Below, piece by piece: positions 54,638 to 63,661 of a stretch of DNA of 64,000 bases. Position 1 is the first letter of the stretch; the number at the start of each line of letters is the position of its first letter. Both the position numbers and the translations under genes were made by a program. The notes below the pieces were generated by a model. The model saw only the letters and a list, made by a program, of their open reading frames with translations, did no database searches and was not told the DNA's origin. Source of the DNA: Mycolicibacterium hippocampi (GTDB lineage Bacteria; Actinomycetota; Actinomycetes; Mycobacteriales; Mycobacteriaceae); NCBI RefSeq assembly GCF_010723735.1, contig NZ_BLLB01000002.1:434001-498000 (forward strand), in the 5' to 3' direction.

Positions 54638-56248
54638 CTAACCGGGCGTAGCCTCGGCCCGGCTACGCGCATCGAGAACCAGCAGCGCGACGTGCAGCGA
54701 CGTCCTGGACTCGCCGTCGTCGAGATCGACCCCGAGACGGTCGCCGATGCGAGCCAGGCGCTTGTACAGCGCGGGCCGGCTGATGTGCAGCCGCTCGGCG
54801 GCAGCCACCTTGTTTCCCGCGGCGGCCAGGTACTCGCGCAGCACCGCGATGTCGGAAGGGGCGACCCGGTCATCTTCTGCCAGCAGTGGTCTGAGCTCGG
54901 TCTCGGCGAACCGCTGTACCCGTCTGTCGTCGCGGAGCAGCGTGACGAGACCACGCAGCCTGGTGTCCGCGGCACGGAAGTAGGGCCGCGGATCCCCCAT
55001 CGACAGCGCCACTTCGGCGATGTGAGCGGCTTCGGCGAGCCCGGCGATGGCGTCCGTCACCGCGTTCACCTCAACGGCCAACGCCAGTACCGAATTCTGC
55101 GGGGCGTCGACGCGCGTGACCTCGCGGCGCAACGCTTCGCCGAGCGCCGTCAGGGATTTCGGCACCGCGGAGGTTTTGGAGTCCTTCAGCGCGAGGACGG
55201 CGCCGACCTCGCCGTCACCGCGCAGTGCGAACAGCCCCGTGTGGCCGGCCGCGTTGACGGTGTGCGCGACGGCGTCGAGCAGGGCGACATTGCGGCGATG
55301 GCGGGCAACAGGATCGCCGGCCCGCTTGTGTCGTTCGACCCTGACCACGGCCGGGAGGTAGTGCGTCGAGGCCCGGAGCCCGAGTGCGTGCGCCCGGGCG
55401 GCGGCCTCGCGTTCCTCGGTGATCCGGCCTTGGCGCACGTCGTCGATCAGACCGCTCTGGGCCTGCTGCTGCAGCCCGGACCGGTCGCGTTCGATCATCC
55501 GGTGCAAAGCCAGTGCCGCGGCCGCGCGCTCGAGGACCATCGTCGCCCGACCGGAGTCCGCCGGAGAGCGTGGCACGACCAGACGTCCCCACTCCTCGGT
55601 GCGGGGTCCGACCGCCGTCGTCGCCCATGACTCGCCGCCGGCACCCGGACTCCGTCGCGAGCGGCGCTCCCAGTCCTGGAGCGTAGAGGCGTGGGCACCT
55701 GCGGACACCGCGAGCGCACGGTGCGAAAGATCCTCCAGCACAACGGGTTCGTCGAGCATCCGGGCTGCGGCGTCCACGATCCCCGCGACCGAGGCTCTGC
55801 GCATGCTCAGCTCGGTGAACGTCTCGTGAACGCGGCGATCGAAGGCGACCTCCTCGTACTGTTCGGCGACGATCCTGCGGTGCACCGCCTCGGTCACCTC
55901 GACGAACCGGATCGGACGGTGCAGCACGACCAGCGCCAGGCCGAGTTCCTCCGCGATCGGCGCGGCATTGCCCGGAAGGACCGGCAGCCGGTCCCCCAGC
56001 TCCACCACCACGCCGATCGCGCCGGCGGACGCCAGGCGCTGCAGATACTTTCGCGGTGACCGCGCCAGCGCCGCGCCGGTAGTCAGCACCAGCTCGCCGC
56101 CCTGCAGCAGGGCGGACAGATCGGCCAGGTCGCTGCCGTGCACCCACCGCAGCGGCTCGTCCCAGCGTCGTGCTGAGAGCACCTCCGGGGCACCGGACTG
56201 CACCACGGGCAACCCGATGACGTCCCCTACGGTCAGTGTCATGAACAC
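54638..56248 (-). CDS. PucR-family transcriptional regulator
   Basis: The 536-residue regulator has an N-terminal purine-catabolism (PucR) sensor domain (TVGDVIGLPVVQSGAPEVL, GGELVLTTGAALARSP), a central GAF-like or CdaR region, and a C-terminal helix-turn-helix (LREYLAAAGNKVAAAERLHI, RPALYKRLARIGDRLGVDLD). It is divergent from mmsA and the class III aminotransferase across 74 bp. It probably activates that catabolic pair in response to a metabolite. The start is GTG 56248 or ATG 56242. Confidence 0.87.
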   Translation of the reverse strand: MFMTLTVGDVIGLPVVQSGAPEVLSARRWDEPLRWVHGSDLADLSALLQGGELVLTTGAALARSPRKYLQRLASAGAIGVVVELGDRLPVLPGNAAPIAEELGLALVVLHRPIRFVEVTEAVHRRIVAEQYEEVAFDRRVHETFTELSMRRASVAGIVDAAARMLDEPVVLEDLSHRALAVSAGAHASTLQDWERRSRRSPGAGGESWATTAVGPRTEEWGRLVVPRSPADSGRATMVLERAAAALALHRMIERDRSGLQQQAQSGLIDDVRQGRITEEREAAARAHALGLRASTHYLPAVVRVERHKRAGDPVARHRRNVALLDAVAHTVNAAGHTGLFALRGDGEVGAVLALKDSKTSAVPKSLTALGEALRREVTRVDAPQNSVLALAVEVNAVTDAIAGLAEAAHIAEVALSMGDPRPYFRAADTRLRGLVTLLRDDRRVQRFAETELRPLLAEDDRVAPSDIAVLREYLAAAGNKVAAAERLHISRPALYKRLARIGDRLGVDLDDGESRTSLHVALLVLDARSRAEATPG

Positions 56249-56270
56249 AATGTAAAGGGATCGGAGTATT

Positions 56271-56283
56271 CAGAGACACTCTG
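56271..56283. promoter_or_regulatory. Inverted repeat CAGAG-ACA-CTCTG between pucR and mmsA
   Basis: Five-base arms lie around three bases, 23 bp from the regulator start and 40 bp from mmsA. This is the natural place for a shared operator. The arms are short, so the call is weak. Confidence 0.35.
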
Positions 56284-56322
56284 TCGCCCGTTTCGGCGGC
56301 CACACCGCACCAGACTGGGGTC

Positions 56323-57813
56323 ATGCAGCGTATTTCTCATTGGGTGGGTAACAAGGAGTTCGCGGGTGCGAGCAGCGCCTCGGCGCCGGTGACGAATCCG
56401 GCGACGGGTGCGGTCACCGGGCAGGTGGCGTTGGCCACCGTCGAGGATGCGCGTGTGGTGATCGATGCTGCCGCGGCGGCGTTCCCGGCCTGGCGGGACA
56501 CCTCGCTGGCCAAGAGGACTCAGGTACTGTTCCGGTTTCGGGAGCTGCTCAACGAACGCAAGGGTGAACTCGCCGAGATCATCACCGCCGAACACGGCAA
56601 AGTCGTCTCCGACGCCCTCGGTGAAGTCTCGCGCGGCCAGGAAGTCGTCGAGTTCGCCTGCGGCATCCCGCACCTGCTCAAAGGCGGATTCACCGAGAAC
56701 GCCTCGACCAAGGTCGACGTCTACTCCATCCGCCAACCCCTGGGCCCGGTCGCGGTCATCTCCCCGTTCAACTTCCCCGCCATGGTCCCGATGTGGTTCT
56801 TCCCCATCGCCATCGCCTGCGGCAACACCGTGGTCCTCAAACCCAGCGAGAAAGACCCGTCGGCCTCACTGTGGATCGCGGCGCTGTGGGCCGAAGCCGG
56901 CCTACCACCCGGGGTGTTCAACGTCCTACAAGGCGACAAGACCGCCGTCGACGAACTACTCACCAACCCCACGATCAAATCCGTCAGCTTCGTGGGCTCC
57001 ACCCCCATCGCCCAGTACGTCTACACCACCGCCACCACCGCCGGGAAACGCGTCCAAGCCCTCGGCGGCGCCAAGAACCACGCCGTCATCCTGCCCGACG
57101 CCGACCTCGACCTGGCCGCCGACGCCATGGTCAACGCCGGCTTCGGCTCCGCCGGGGAACGCTGCATGGCCATCTCCGCATGTGTGGCCGTCGGACCCAT
57201 CGCCGACGACCTGGTCGCCAAAATCACCGAACGCACCACACCGCTCAAGATCGGCGACGGCACCCAAGACTGCGACATGGGCCCCCTGGTCACCCAAGCC
57301 CACCGCGACAAAGTCGCCGGCTACATCGACGCCGGCGAAGCCGACGGCGCCAAAATCGTCGTCGACGGCCGCACCGTCACCCCCAACGGTGGTGCAGACG
57401 GCTTCTGGCTCGGACCCACCCTCATCGACCACGTCACCCCCGACATGAGCGTCTACACCGACGAAATCTTCGGCCCCGTCCTGTCCGTCGTCCGCGTCGA
57501 CACCTACGACCAAGCCCTGGAACTGATCAACACCAACCCCTACGGCAACGGCACCGCCATCTTCACCAACGACGGCGGCGCCGCCCGCCGCTTCCAAAAC
57601 GAAGTCCAGGTCGGCATGGTCGGCATCAACGTCCCCATCCCCGTCCCCATGGCCTACTACAGCTTCGGCGGCTGGAAAAACTCGCTATTCGGCGACGCCC
57701 ACGCCCACGGCACCGACGGCGTCAACTTCTACACCCGCCAAAAAGCCATCACCCAACGCTGGCTCGACCCCAGCCACGGCGGCATCGAACTCGGCTTCCC
57801 TCAAAACGCCTGA
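56323..57813 (+). CDS. mmsA: CoA-acylating methylmalonate-semialdehyde dehydrogenase
   Basis: The 496-residue aldehyde dehydrogenase has the nucleophile Cys281 in FGSAGERCMAISA, the NAD-site FNFPAMVPMWFFPIAIACGN and SVSFVGSTPIAQYV, and a C-terminal SFGGWKNSLFGDAHAHG. This fits MmsA/IolA enzymes that convert malonate or methylmalonate semialdehyde to acetyl- or propionyl-CoA. With the adjacent aminotransferase it can degrade beta-alanine or 3-aminoisobutyrate (from pyrimidines or valine). Codon use changes abruptly near codon 78. Confidence 0.93.
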   Translation: MQRISHWVGNKEFAGASSASAPVTNPATGAVTGQVALATVEDARVVIDAAAAAFPAWRDTSLAKRTQVLFRFRELLNERKGELAEIITAEHGKVVSDALGEVSRGQEVVEFACGIPHLLKGGFTENASTKVDVYSIRQPLGPVAVISPFNFPAMVPMWFFPIAIACGNTVVLKPSEKDPSASLWIAALWAEAGLPPGVFNVLQGDKTAVDELLTNPTIKSVSFVGSTPIAQYVYTTATTAGKRVQALGGAKNHAVILPDADLDLAADAMVNAGFGSAGERCMAISACVAVGPIADDLVAKITERTTPLKIGDGTQDCDMGPLVTQAHRDKVAGYIDAGEADGAKIVVDGRTVTPNGGADGFWLGPTLIDHVTPDMSVYTDEIFGPVLSVVRVDTYDQALELINTNPYGNGTAIFTNDGGAARRFQNEVQVGMVGINVPIPVPMAYYSFGGWKNSLFGDAHAHGTDGVNFYTRQKAITQRWLDPSHGGIELGFPQNA

Positions 57814-57869
57814 TCAACCCACGCAAGAGTACGGTTTGGGACACATCAACCAGATAGGTCTTCACGGTC

Positions 57870-59258
57870 ATGACTGTGCTGAACGAAACCACCCAGCTGC
57901 CCAATGGTCTGAGCGTCGAGGCGGCCCGCGCCGAGGCCGCCCGCACCTACGAGCTCGATCGCGCCCATGTGTTCCATTCGTGGTCCGCCCAGGCCGACAT
58001 CTCACCGATGACGATCGTGGCGTCCGAGGGCTGTCACGTCTGGGACGGTGACGGCAACCGGCTGCTCGACTTCTCCTCGATGCTGGTGAACACCAACATC
58101 GGCCACCAGCATCCCAAAGTTGTTGCCGCCATTGCCGATCAGGCGGCGAAGCTTTGTACGGTGGCGCCCCAGCATGCCAACGATGCCCGCTCCGAAGCCG
58201 CCCGGCTGATCGCCGAGCGGACACCCGGTGACCTCGACAAGATCTTCTTCACCAACGGCGGCGCCGACGCCGTCGAGCACGCGGTGCGGATGGCCCGCCT
58301 GCACACCGGCCGGTACAAGGTGCTGGCCCGCTACCGCTCGTATCACGGCGGCACCGAGACCGCGATCAACCTGACCGGTGATCCGCGGCGCTGGCCCAAC
58401 GATCACGGCAATGCCGGCGTCGTGCACTTCTTCGGTCCGTTCCTCTACCGGTCGCGCTTCCACGCCACCACCGAGGCCGAAGAGACCGAGCGCGCGCTCG
58501 ATCATCTGCACGAAACCATCCGCATGGAGGGGCCGTCGACCATCGCGGCGATCATCCTCGAGCCCATACCCGGCACCGCCGGCATCATGGTGCCGCCGCC
58601 CGGCTACATCGCCGGAGTGCGGGCGCTGTGCGACGAGTACGGCATCATCTTCATCGCCGACGAGGTGATGGCAGGTTTCGGCCGCAGCGGAAAGTGGTTC
58701 TCCATCAACCATTTCGACGTCGTCCCGGACCTGCTGACCTTCGCCAAGGGCGTCAACTCGGGTTACGTGCCCCTCGGCGGCGTGGCGATCAGCCCCGCCA
58801 TCGCCGACACCTTTGCTCATCGGGCCTACCCGGGCGGGCTGACGTACTCCGGGCATCCGCTTGCCACAGCCGCCGCCGTCGCGACGATCAACGCGATGGC
58901 CGACGAGGGCATCGTCGAGAACGCCGCAAGGATCGGCAGTGAGGTCCTCGGACCCGCGCTGCGTGAGATGGCCGGGCGGCACCGCTGCGTCGGCGAGGTG
59001 CGCGGTGCCGGCGTGTTCTGGGCGGTCGAACTCGTTGCCGACCAGCAGACCCGGGAGCCGCTGGCGCCGTACGGCAGTTCCAGTGCCGCGATGAATTCCG
59101 TCATCGCAGAATGTAAGAAGTCCGGGTTGCTGCCGTTCGCCAACTACAACCGCATCCACGTGGTGCCGCCGTGCATCGTCACCGAGGAGCTGGCCCGGGA
59201 GGGCGTCGCGATCCTGGATCGCGCCCTGGATGTCGCGGACGCGGCGCTGAATTCCTAA
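57870..59258 (+). CDS. Class III omega-aminotransferase
   Basis: The 462-residue PLP enzyme has the class III pattern: FFTNGGADAVEHAVRMARLH, YRSYHGGTETAINLTGD, a DE pair in IFIADEVMAGFGRSGKWF and Schiff-base Lys293 in LLTFAKGVNSGYVPLG. It probably transfers the omega-amino group of beta-alanine, aminoisobutyrate or GABA to pyruvate or 2-oxoglutarate, giving the semialdehyde for MmsA. It begins 56 bp after mmsA. Its stop overlaps the next, convergent gene by 4 nt. Confidence 0.87.
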   Translation: MTVLNETTQLPNGLSVEAARAEAARTYELDRAHVFHSWSAQADISPMTIVASEGCHVWDGDGNRLLDFSSMLVNTNIGHQHPKVVAAIADQAAKLCTVAPQHANDARSEAARLIAERTPGDLDKIFFTNGGADAVEHAVRMARLHTGRYKVLARYRSYHGGTETAINLTGDPRRWPNDHGNAGVVHFFGPFLYRSRFHATTEAEETERALDHLHETIRMEGPSTIAAIILEPIPGTAGIMVPPPGYIAGVRALCDEYGIIFIADEVMAGFGRSGKWFSINHFDVVPDLLTFAKGVNSGYVPLGGVAISPAIADTFAHRAYPGGLTYSGHPLATAAAVATINAMADEGIVENAARIGSEVLGPALREMAGRHRCVGEVRGAGVFWAVELVADQQTREPLAPYGSSSAAMNSVIAECKKSGLLPFANYNRIHVVPPCIVTEELAREGVAILDRALDVADAALNS

Positions 59259-59902
59259 GCGCCCAGCTCGCCGGAGATTCCGCGCTCGAGGGCGACTCGG
59301 GCGCGTTCGGGCAGCACGACCAGGCCGTCGAGCTCCCGCCGCGCCAGCCGGTAGGCCCGCTCGCGTTCCTGGGTCGTCGCCGCCGTGTCGGCCGAAACCC
59401 GCAGCAGGCGTTGCGCACGGCCGAGCCGCTCCTGGTCCTCGCTGGAGAAGCCGGTGCGGCGCCGCCGGATCGCCTCGGCTTCGGCGACATCGAAGGCGGT
59501 GACGTACTCCTGCACCGCGTCCAGATATTCGCGGGTGGCGTCGCGGTCGTCCACGAGGTCGGCCACATCCGCGGGGCGCAGGAAGTCCGACCGCAGTTTG
59601 GCCCGGTGGAAACGCTCGGTGAGCGGGTCACGCATGTCGGTCATCAACGGATAGTCGAGCAGCTTGGCGACGTCGAGCTCGTATTCGAGCCAGCGCGTGT
59701 CGGTCCGGTCGTGTTCCTCGATGGTCCGGGTGATCGCCCGCCGCTGCGCGGCAGCGGCATCGGGGCGCGGTTCGGCCTCCGGCGGAAGCTCGGCCGCACG
59801 GCGACCGCGTGCAGAGGTGATGGCCCTGAAGGTGGCATAGCCCACACCGGCCAGTGGCACGAGGATGAGCAACAACTCGGCCAGGCGGAAGAGCAGTCCC
59901 AT
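59255..59902 (-). CDS. Membrane-anchored mycobacterial protein of unknown function
   Basis: The 215-residue protein has one N-terminal helix (LFRLAELLLILVPLAGVGYATF), then a long charged helical cytosolic part (AITRTIEEHDRTDTRWLEYE, FLRPADVADLVDDRDATREY, AEAEAIRRRRTGFSSEDQER). No catalytic motif is seen. It is divergent from the collagen-like gene. Confidence 0.62.
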   Translation of the reverse strand: MGLLFRLAELLLILVPLAGVGYATFRAITSARGRRAAELPPEAEPRPDAAAAQRRAITRTIEEHDRTDTRWLEYELDVAKLLDYPLMTDMRDPLTERFHRAKLRSDFLRPADVADLVDDRDATREYLDAVQEYVTAFDVAEAEAIRRRRTGFSSEDQERLGRAQRLLRVSADTAATTQERERAYRLARRELDGLVVLPERARVALERGISGELGA

Positions 59903-60005
59903 TCGGCCAGGATGCCACCACCCGCGCCGGGCACATGCCTAGGCAACCTAGAAAAATCGTCAGTTTGTTGGTTTCGTTTTGGTATCGGTGGGCAATTTCT
60001 TCGGC

Positions 60006-60569
60006 ATGCGAAACAAGACCACTTCTCCCCGGACCTCTCCCCGAACCCTCGGTTCCCTGCTCTTCGCAGGCGCTGCGGCGACTGCGATCGCGACGGCTCC
60101 TCTGACGTTTGCGCAGAGCCCGTTCAACACCAATCCGCCGCCGCCTCCGCCGCCGCCGCCGGCGTGCGTCAATGCTGACGGAACGCCGTGTTACGTCGGT
60201 CCCGACGGTGCCGCGGGCGCCATCCCCGGTGGTCCCGGCGGCGTCGCCGGACCCGGTGGCGCTGCGGGCGCCATTCCCGGCGGCCCGGGCGGCGTGGCCG
60301 GACCCGGCGGCGCTGCCGGAGGCGTCCCCGGCGGACCCGTCGGTGAAGCCGGACCTGGTGGCGCCGAAGGCGCGATTCCCGGCGGCCCTGCCGGTGAGGC
60401 GGGACCCGGTGGCGTCAGCGGTAGCACCAATCCCGGTGGCGTCAGCGGCGCCGCAGGACCCGAAGGCGCCACCGGCGCCATCCCAGGTGGGCCGAGCGGC
60501 ACCGCCGGACCGGGCGGGGCCAGCGGCTGCATCCCCGGTGTGGGCTGCGCAACCATCCCCGCGCCCTGA
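60006..60569 (+). CDS. Secreted collagen-like glycine/proline repeat protein
   Basis: The 187-residue precursor has a twin-basic start MRNKTTSPRTSPRT, a hydrophobic signal (LGSLLFAGAAATAIATAPL, cut near TFAQS), a poly-Pro run and a disulfide-ready CVNADGTPC. Six 17/18-residue repeats and a partial seventh follow, each starting GPxG and usually reading GAIPGGP, ending in CIPGVGC. It is neither PE_PGRS (no PE domain) nor a strict GXY collagen. A likely promoter lies at 59970-59995 (GGTTTC-N14-GGGCAA, weakly SigF-like). A strong terminator follows. Confidence 0.65.
   Translation: MRNKTTSPRTSPRTLGSLLFAGAAATAIATAPLTFAQSPFNTNPPPPPPPPPACVNADGTPCYVGPDGAAGAIPGGPGGVAGPGGAAGAIPGGPGGVAGPGGAAGGVPGGPVGEAGPGGAEGAIPGGPAGEAGPGGVSGSTNPGGVSGAAGPEGATGAIPGGPSGTAGPGGASGCIPGVGCATIPAP
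60198..60557 (+). repeat. Coding 51-bp repeats (17-residue unit) of the collagen-like protein
   Basis: Units begin at 60198, 60249, 60300, 60351, 60402 (18 codons), 60456 and 60507 (partial). The first two differ by one residue. The unit pattern is GPxGAxGxIPGGPxGxA. The 51-bp period is kept while third positions vary, which shows selection on protein repeats and not only recent duplication. Confidence 0.8.
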
Positions 60570-60602
60570 TCTGAACGCATAACTCCACAACCGTGGCCGA
60601 AG

Positions 60603-60642
60603 GGCCGGGTCTGATTCCCCCCGAGATCAGGCCCGGCCTTTT
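60603..60642 (+). terminator. Intrinsic terminator after the collagen-like gene
   Basis: GGCCGGG (60603-60609) pairs with CCCGGCC (60632-60638). After one T-G wobble, CTGAT (60611-60615) pairs with ATCAG (60626-60630), making a 13-bp stem with a ten-base loop. TTTT follows at 60639-60642. This is the clearest classical terminator in the window. Confidence 0.85.
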
Positions 60643-60687
60643 GGTGCGTCGCACACCCGACGAACAGCGGTGGCTACGGTAGCGAGC

Positions 60688-61440
60688 ATGGATGGCAAGA
60701 CCGTGATCGTGACCGGGGCGGCCCGTGGTGTCGGCAAGGGCATCGCGTCCGCTCTTGTCGAGCGTGGCGCCTCGGTGCTGCTGGTGGACCGTGACCCGGA
60801 GCTGCTCAGCGCGACCGTCGAGCAACTCGGGGGTCCCGGCCGCGGCGCGGTCGGGTTGGGCGCCGATCTGCGTGAGGACGGCTGCGCAGCCCGCATCGTC
60901 GACTCAGCGGTCGAGACCTTCGGCGGGTTGCACGGTTTGGTGAACAACGCGATCGCCACCAACGAGCCCAAGCCGTTCCAGGCCATCACCCGCGAGGACT
61001 ACGACCTGGTCTTCGACGTGGGTCCGCGGGCGACCTTCGAGTTGATGCAGGCGGTGTACCCGGTGTTCGTCGCCGGCGGCGGCGGCAGCATCGTCAACCT
61101 CGGATCGGGCTCGGGCACCTTCGGCAAGCCGAAGTTCGGTGCCTACGCGGGCGCCAAGGAGGCCATCCGCGGGATGTCGAAAGTCGCTGCGCTGGAATGG
61201 GGCCGAGACAACATCCGGGTCAACGTGGTGTGCCCGTTCGCCGAGACGGAGAGCATCAGGATGTGGCGGGAGATGGCTCCGGAGACCTATGAGCGCACGG
61301 TGCGCGGTGTTCCGCTGGGCCGGCTGGGCGACGTCGGTTCCGACATCGGGCCGGTGGTGAGGTTTCTGCTCAGCGACGAAGCGTCGTTCGTCACGGCGCA
61401 GACGATCATGGTCGACGGCGGGGCGGCCGGCTTCCGCTGA
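60688..61440 (+). CDS. SDR-family oxidoreductase
   Basis: The 250-residue short-chain dehydrogenase has TGAARGVG (9-16), catalytic Tyr153 and Lys157 in YAGAKEA, a serine at 142 in LGSGSG, and C-terminal QTIMVDGGAAGF. The usual NNAG reads NNAI, a variation that leaves the fold intact but loses the glycine. ATG 60688 is used. It lies 36 bp before the COG0523 gene and may be co-transcribed. Confidence 0.85.
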   Translation: MDGKTVIVTGAARGVGKGIASALVERGASVLLVDRDPELLSATVEQLGGPGRGAVGLGADLREDGCAARIVDSAVETFGGLHGLVNNAIATNEPKPFQAITREDYDLVFDVGPRATFELMQAVYPVFVAGGGGSIVNLGSGSGTFGKPKFGAYAGAKEAIRGMSKVAALEWGRDNIRVNVVCPFAETESIRMWREMAPETYERTVRGVPLGRLGDVGSDIGPVVRFLLSDEASFVTAQTIMVDGGAAGFR

Positions 61441-61476
61441 TCTGACCGCAGCTCGCATATCGCCGAAAGGAGAAGT

Positions 61477-62523
61477 GTGCAAAGGGTTCCCGTGATCGCG
61501 CTGACCGGTCATCTCGGCGCGGGCAAGACCACCCTGCTCAACCACGTGTTGCGTAGCCCGGGCGCGCGGATCGGCGTGGTGATCAACGATTTCGGCGAAC
61601 TCAACGTCGACGCCGGATTGGTCACGGGGCAGGTGGACGAGCCCGCCTCGATCGCCGGCGGCTGCATCTGCTGCCTGCCCGACGAGGGCGGACTCGACCT
61701 CGCCCTGGCCCGCCTCGCCGATCCCAAGCTGCGCCTGGACGCCATCATCGTCGAGGCCAGCGGCCTGGCCGACCCGGTGGCGATCTCGCGGATCATCCGC
61801 TTCAGCGGGGTGGACAACGTGCGCCCCGGCGGGATCGTCGACGTCATCGACGCAGCCACCCACTTCGACACCGTCGACCGGGACGCCAGCCCGCCGGCAC
61901 GTTACGGCGTCGCCACGCTGGTGGTCGTCAACAAGCTCGACCAGATCGCTGCCGGTGAACAAACCACCGTGCTGCAGCGCATCGAGAGCCGGGTCCGCGA
62001 CCGCAACCCGCACGCACAGGTCGTGGGCGCAACCGCGGGACGCATCGACCCGGCGCTGCTCTACGACGTCTCTGCCGCCGAGGAGGCGGGGCAGTTGACG
62101 TTCCGAGAACTGCTCTTCGACAGCGAACCGGACCCGGACCACGACCACGACCACGACCGCGACACCGCCCATGACCACGTCCACGCGGATTCGGTCACGG
62201 TGGTCGGTGACGGGTGTGTGGATCCCGGCGCGGTCATCGACCTACTCGAGCAACCACCGACCGGGGTGTACCGCATGAAGGGCACCATCGCGGTGCGCTA
62301 CCGGACCTCCACCCGCGTCTACGTCGTCAACGTCGTGGGGCCGTCGATCCACATCGCTCCCGCGCCCGCCCACGCGACCACGAGCTGCCTGGTGGCGATC
62401 GGGATGGGGCTGGACGTGGACGACGTCCGGCGGCAGCTCAGCGCGGCGCTGCACACCGCCACCGCGGCGCCGCCTGCCCAGAGCGTCCGGCGCCTGCAGC
62501 GCTACCGCAAGCTCAGCATCTGA
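61477..62523 (+). CDS. COG0523/CobW-family metallochaperone GTPase
   Basis: The 348-residue G3E GTPase has Walker A GHLGAGKTT (11-19), the metal-binding CICC (63-66) in GGCICCLPDE, Walker B-type VEASGLADP and specificity NKLD. A histidine/aspartate-rich metal loop (DHDHDHDRDTAHDHVH) precedes the CobW_C domain. It delivers a metal, often zinc, to client proteins. The GTG start 61477 has AAAGGAG upstream. No Zur-type palindrome was recognised in front. Confidence 0.9.
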   Translation: MQRVPVIALTGHLGAGKTTLLNHVLRSPGARIGVVINDFGELNVDAGLVTGQVDEPASIAGGCICCLPDEGGLDLALARLADPKLRLDAIIVEASGLADPVAISRIIRFSGVDNVRPGGIVDVIDAATHFDTVDRDASPPARYGVATLVVVNKLDQIAAGEQTTVLQRIESRVRDRNPHAQVVGATAGRIDPALLYDVSAAEEAGQLTFRELLFDSEPDPDHDHDHDRDTAHDHVHADSVTVVGDGCVDPGAVIDLLEQPPTGVYRMKGTIAVRYRTSTRVYVVNVVGPSIHIAPAPAHATTSCLVAIGMGLDVDDVRRQLSAALHTATAAPPAQSVRRLQRYRKLSI

Positions 62524-62575
62524 GCGCGGGCGGCGTCGTCCCACCTCCGGGCGCTCGACCGGTGATACTGACGTG

Positions 62576-62977
62576 ATGGCTGAGGACACGATCGCTGAAC
62601 GCAACGTGCTGGGCGGGCCGCTGGAGCCGTGCGGTACCGAGCCGATGACCGGCTTCTACCGCGACGGTTGCTGCAGCACCGGCGACGAGGACCTGGGGCG
62701 CCACACCATCTGTGCGGTCGTGACCGCAGACTTCCTCGAGCACCAGCGCTCGATCGGCAACGACCTGGCGACGGCCATGCCCGCCTACCGATTCCCCGGC
62801 CTGGTGCCGGGCGACCGCTGGTGCGTCACCGCCCTGAACTGGCTGCGGGCGCACGAGGACGGTCACGCGTGCCCGGTGGTCCTGGCCTCGACGCACGAAC
62901 GCGCGCTGGAATCGGTGCCCGCAGAGGTGCTCAGCCGATACGCGGTCGACGTTCCGGACGATCTGGCCGACCTCTGA
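62576..62977 (+). CDS. DUF2237 family protein
   Basis: The 133-residue protein has the DUF2237 pattern: NVLGGPLEPCGTEPMTGFYR, DGCCSTGDEDLGRHTICAVV, FLEHQRSIGNDLATAMP, PGDRWCVTALNWLRAH and ACPVVLASTHERAL. Five cysteines are conserved in this family, but its activity is unknown. ATG 62576 is used (a GTG directly precedes it). It lies between the metallochaperone and MOSC genes. Confidence 0.85.
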   Translation: MAEDTIAERNVLGGPLEPCGTEPMTGFYRDGCCSTGDEDLGRHTICAVVTADFLEHQRSIGNDLATAMPAYRFPGLVPGDRWCVTALNWLRAHEDGHACPVVLASTHERALESVPAEVLSRYAVDVPDDLADL

Positions 62978-63007
62978 GGCGTTGCCTCGGTTGATCTAAC
63001 CTTACGT

Positions 63008-63661
63008 ATGGCCTCGGTCCTGACTGTGAACACGGCACCCGCGGCCGTTGATCTCGGCGCGCTGCGCACCGGCATCGACAAGCGTCCCAGCGCCGAGCCG
63101 CTCGCCGTGCGTGCTCCCGGGCCGAGGAAGGGCGGGCTGGGCAGCGGTGTCGTGGGTGACTCGATCGGTAACTCGCGCCACCACGGCGGTGACGACCAGG
63201 CCGTGTACGCCTATGCCCGCGAGGATCTCGACGACTGGCAGTCCCGCCTCGACCGTGACATCAGCAACGGCATGTTCGGCGAGAACATCACCACATCGGG
63301 CGTGAACCTCACCGACTGCCTTGTCGGCGAACGTTGGGCAGTCGGAGACGACGGACTGGTCCTGGAAGTCACCAGCCCGCGCACGCCCTGCAAGACCTTC
63401 TCCACATGGCTGGGGATCCCGGGCTGGATCAAGACTTTCACCGCCGCAGCGATTCCCGGTGCGTATTTTCGGGTCATCGAGCCCGGCACCATGCGCGCCG
63501 GCGACCGTATACAGATCATCGCGCGTCCGGACCACCCGGTGACCGTCGGCGTGGTGTTCCGCGCGCTGATGCTCGAGCCGGCCTTGATGCCCACCCTCGT
63601 GGCGGCAGATGCCCTGCCGGACAAGATCAAACAGCAGGTTGCCCGCCGCCACGGCGCCTGA
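63008..63661 (+). CDS. MOSC domain protein (YiiM-like)
   Basis: The 217-residue protein has HHGGDDQAVYAYAREDLDDW, GMFGENITTSGVNL and the conserved cysteine Cys128 in SPRTPCKTFS, as in MOSC proteins that bind molybdenum cofactor or transfer sulfur or reduce N-hydroxylated bases. The start at 63008 has no strong ribosome binding site. It follows the DUF2237 gene by 30 bp. Confidence 0.88.
   Translation: MASVLTVNTAPAAVDLGALRTGIDKRPSAEPLAVRAPGPRKGGLGSGVVGDSIGNSRHHGGDDQAVYAYAREDLDDWQSRLDRDISNGMFGENITTSGVNLTDCLVGERWAVGDDGLVLEVTSPRTPCKTFSTWLGIPGWIKTFTAAAIPGAYFRVIEPGTMRAGDRIQIIARPDHPVTVGVVFRALMLEPALMPTLVAADALPDKIKQQVARRHGA

Noticed and set aside
60006..60569. PE_PGRS gene
   Set aside because: It has a cleavable signal peptide and no PE domain, and the repeat is GPxG with Pro, not GGA-GGN.
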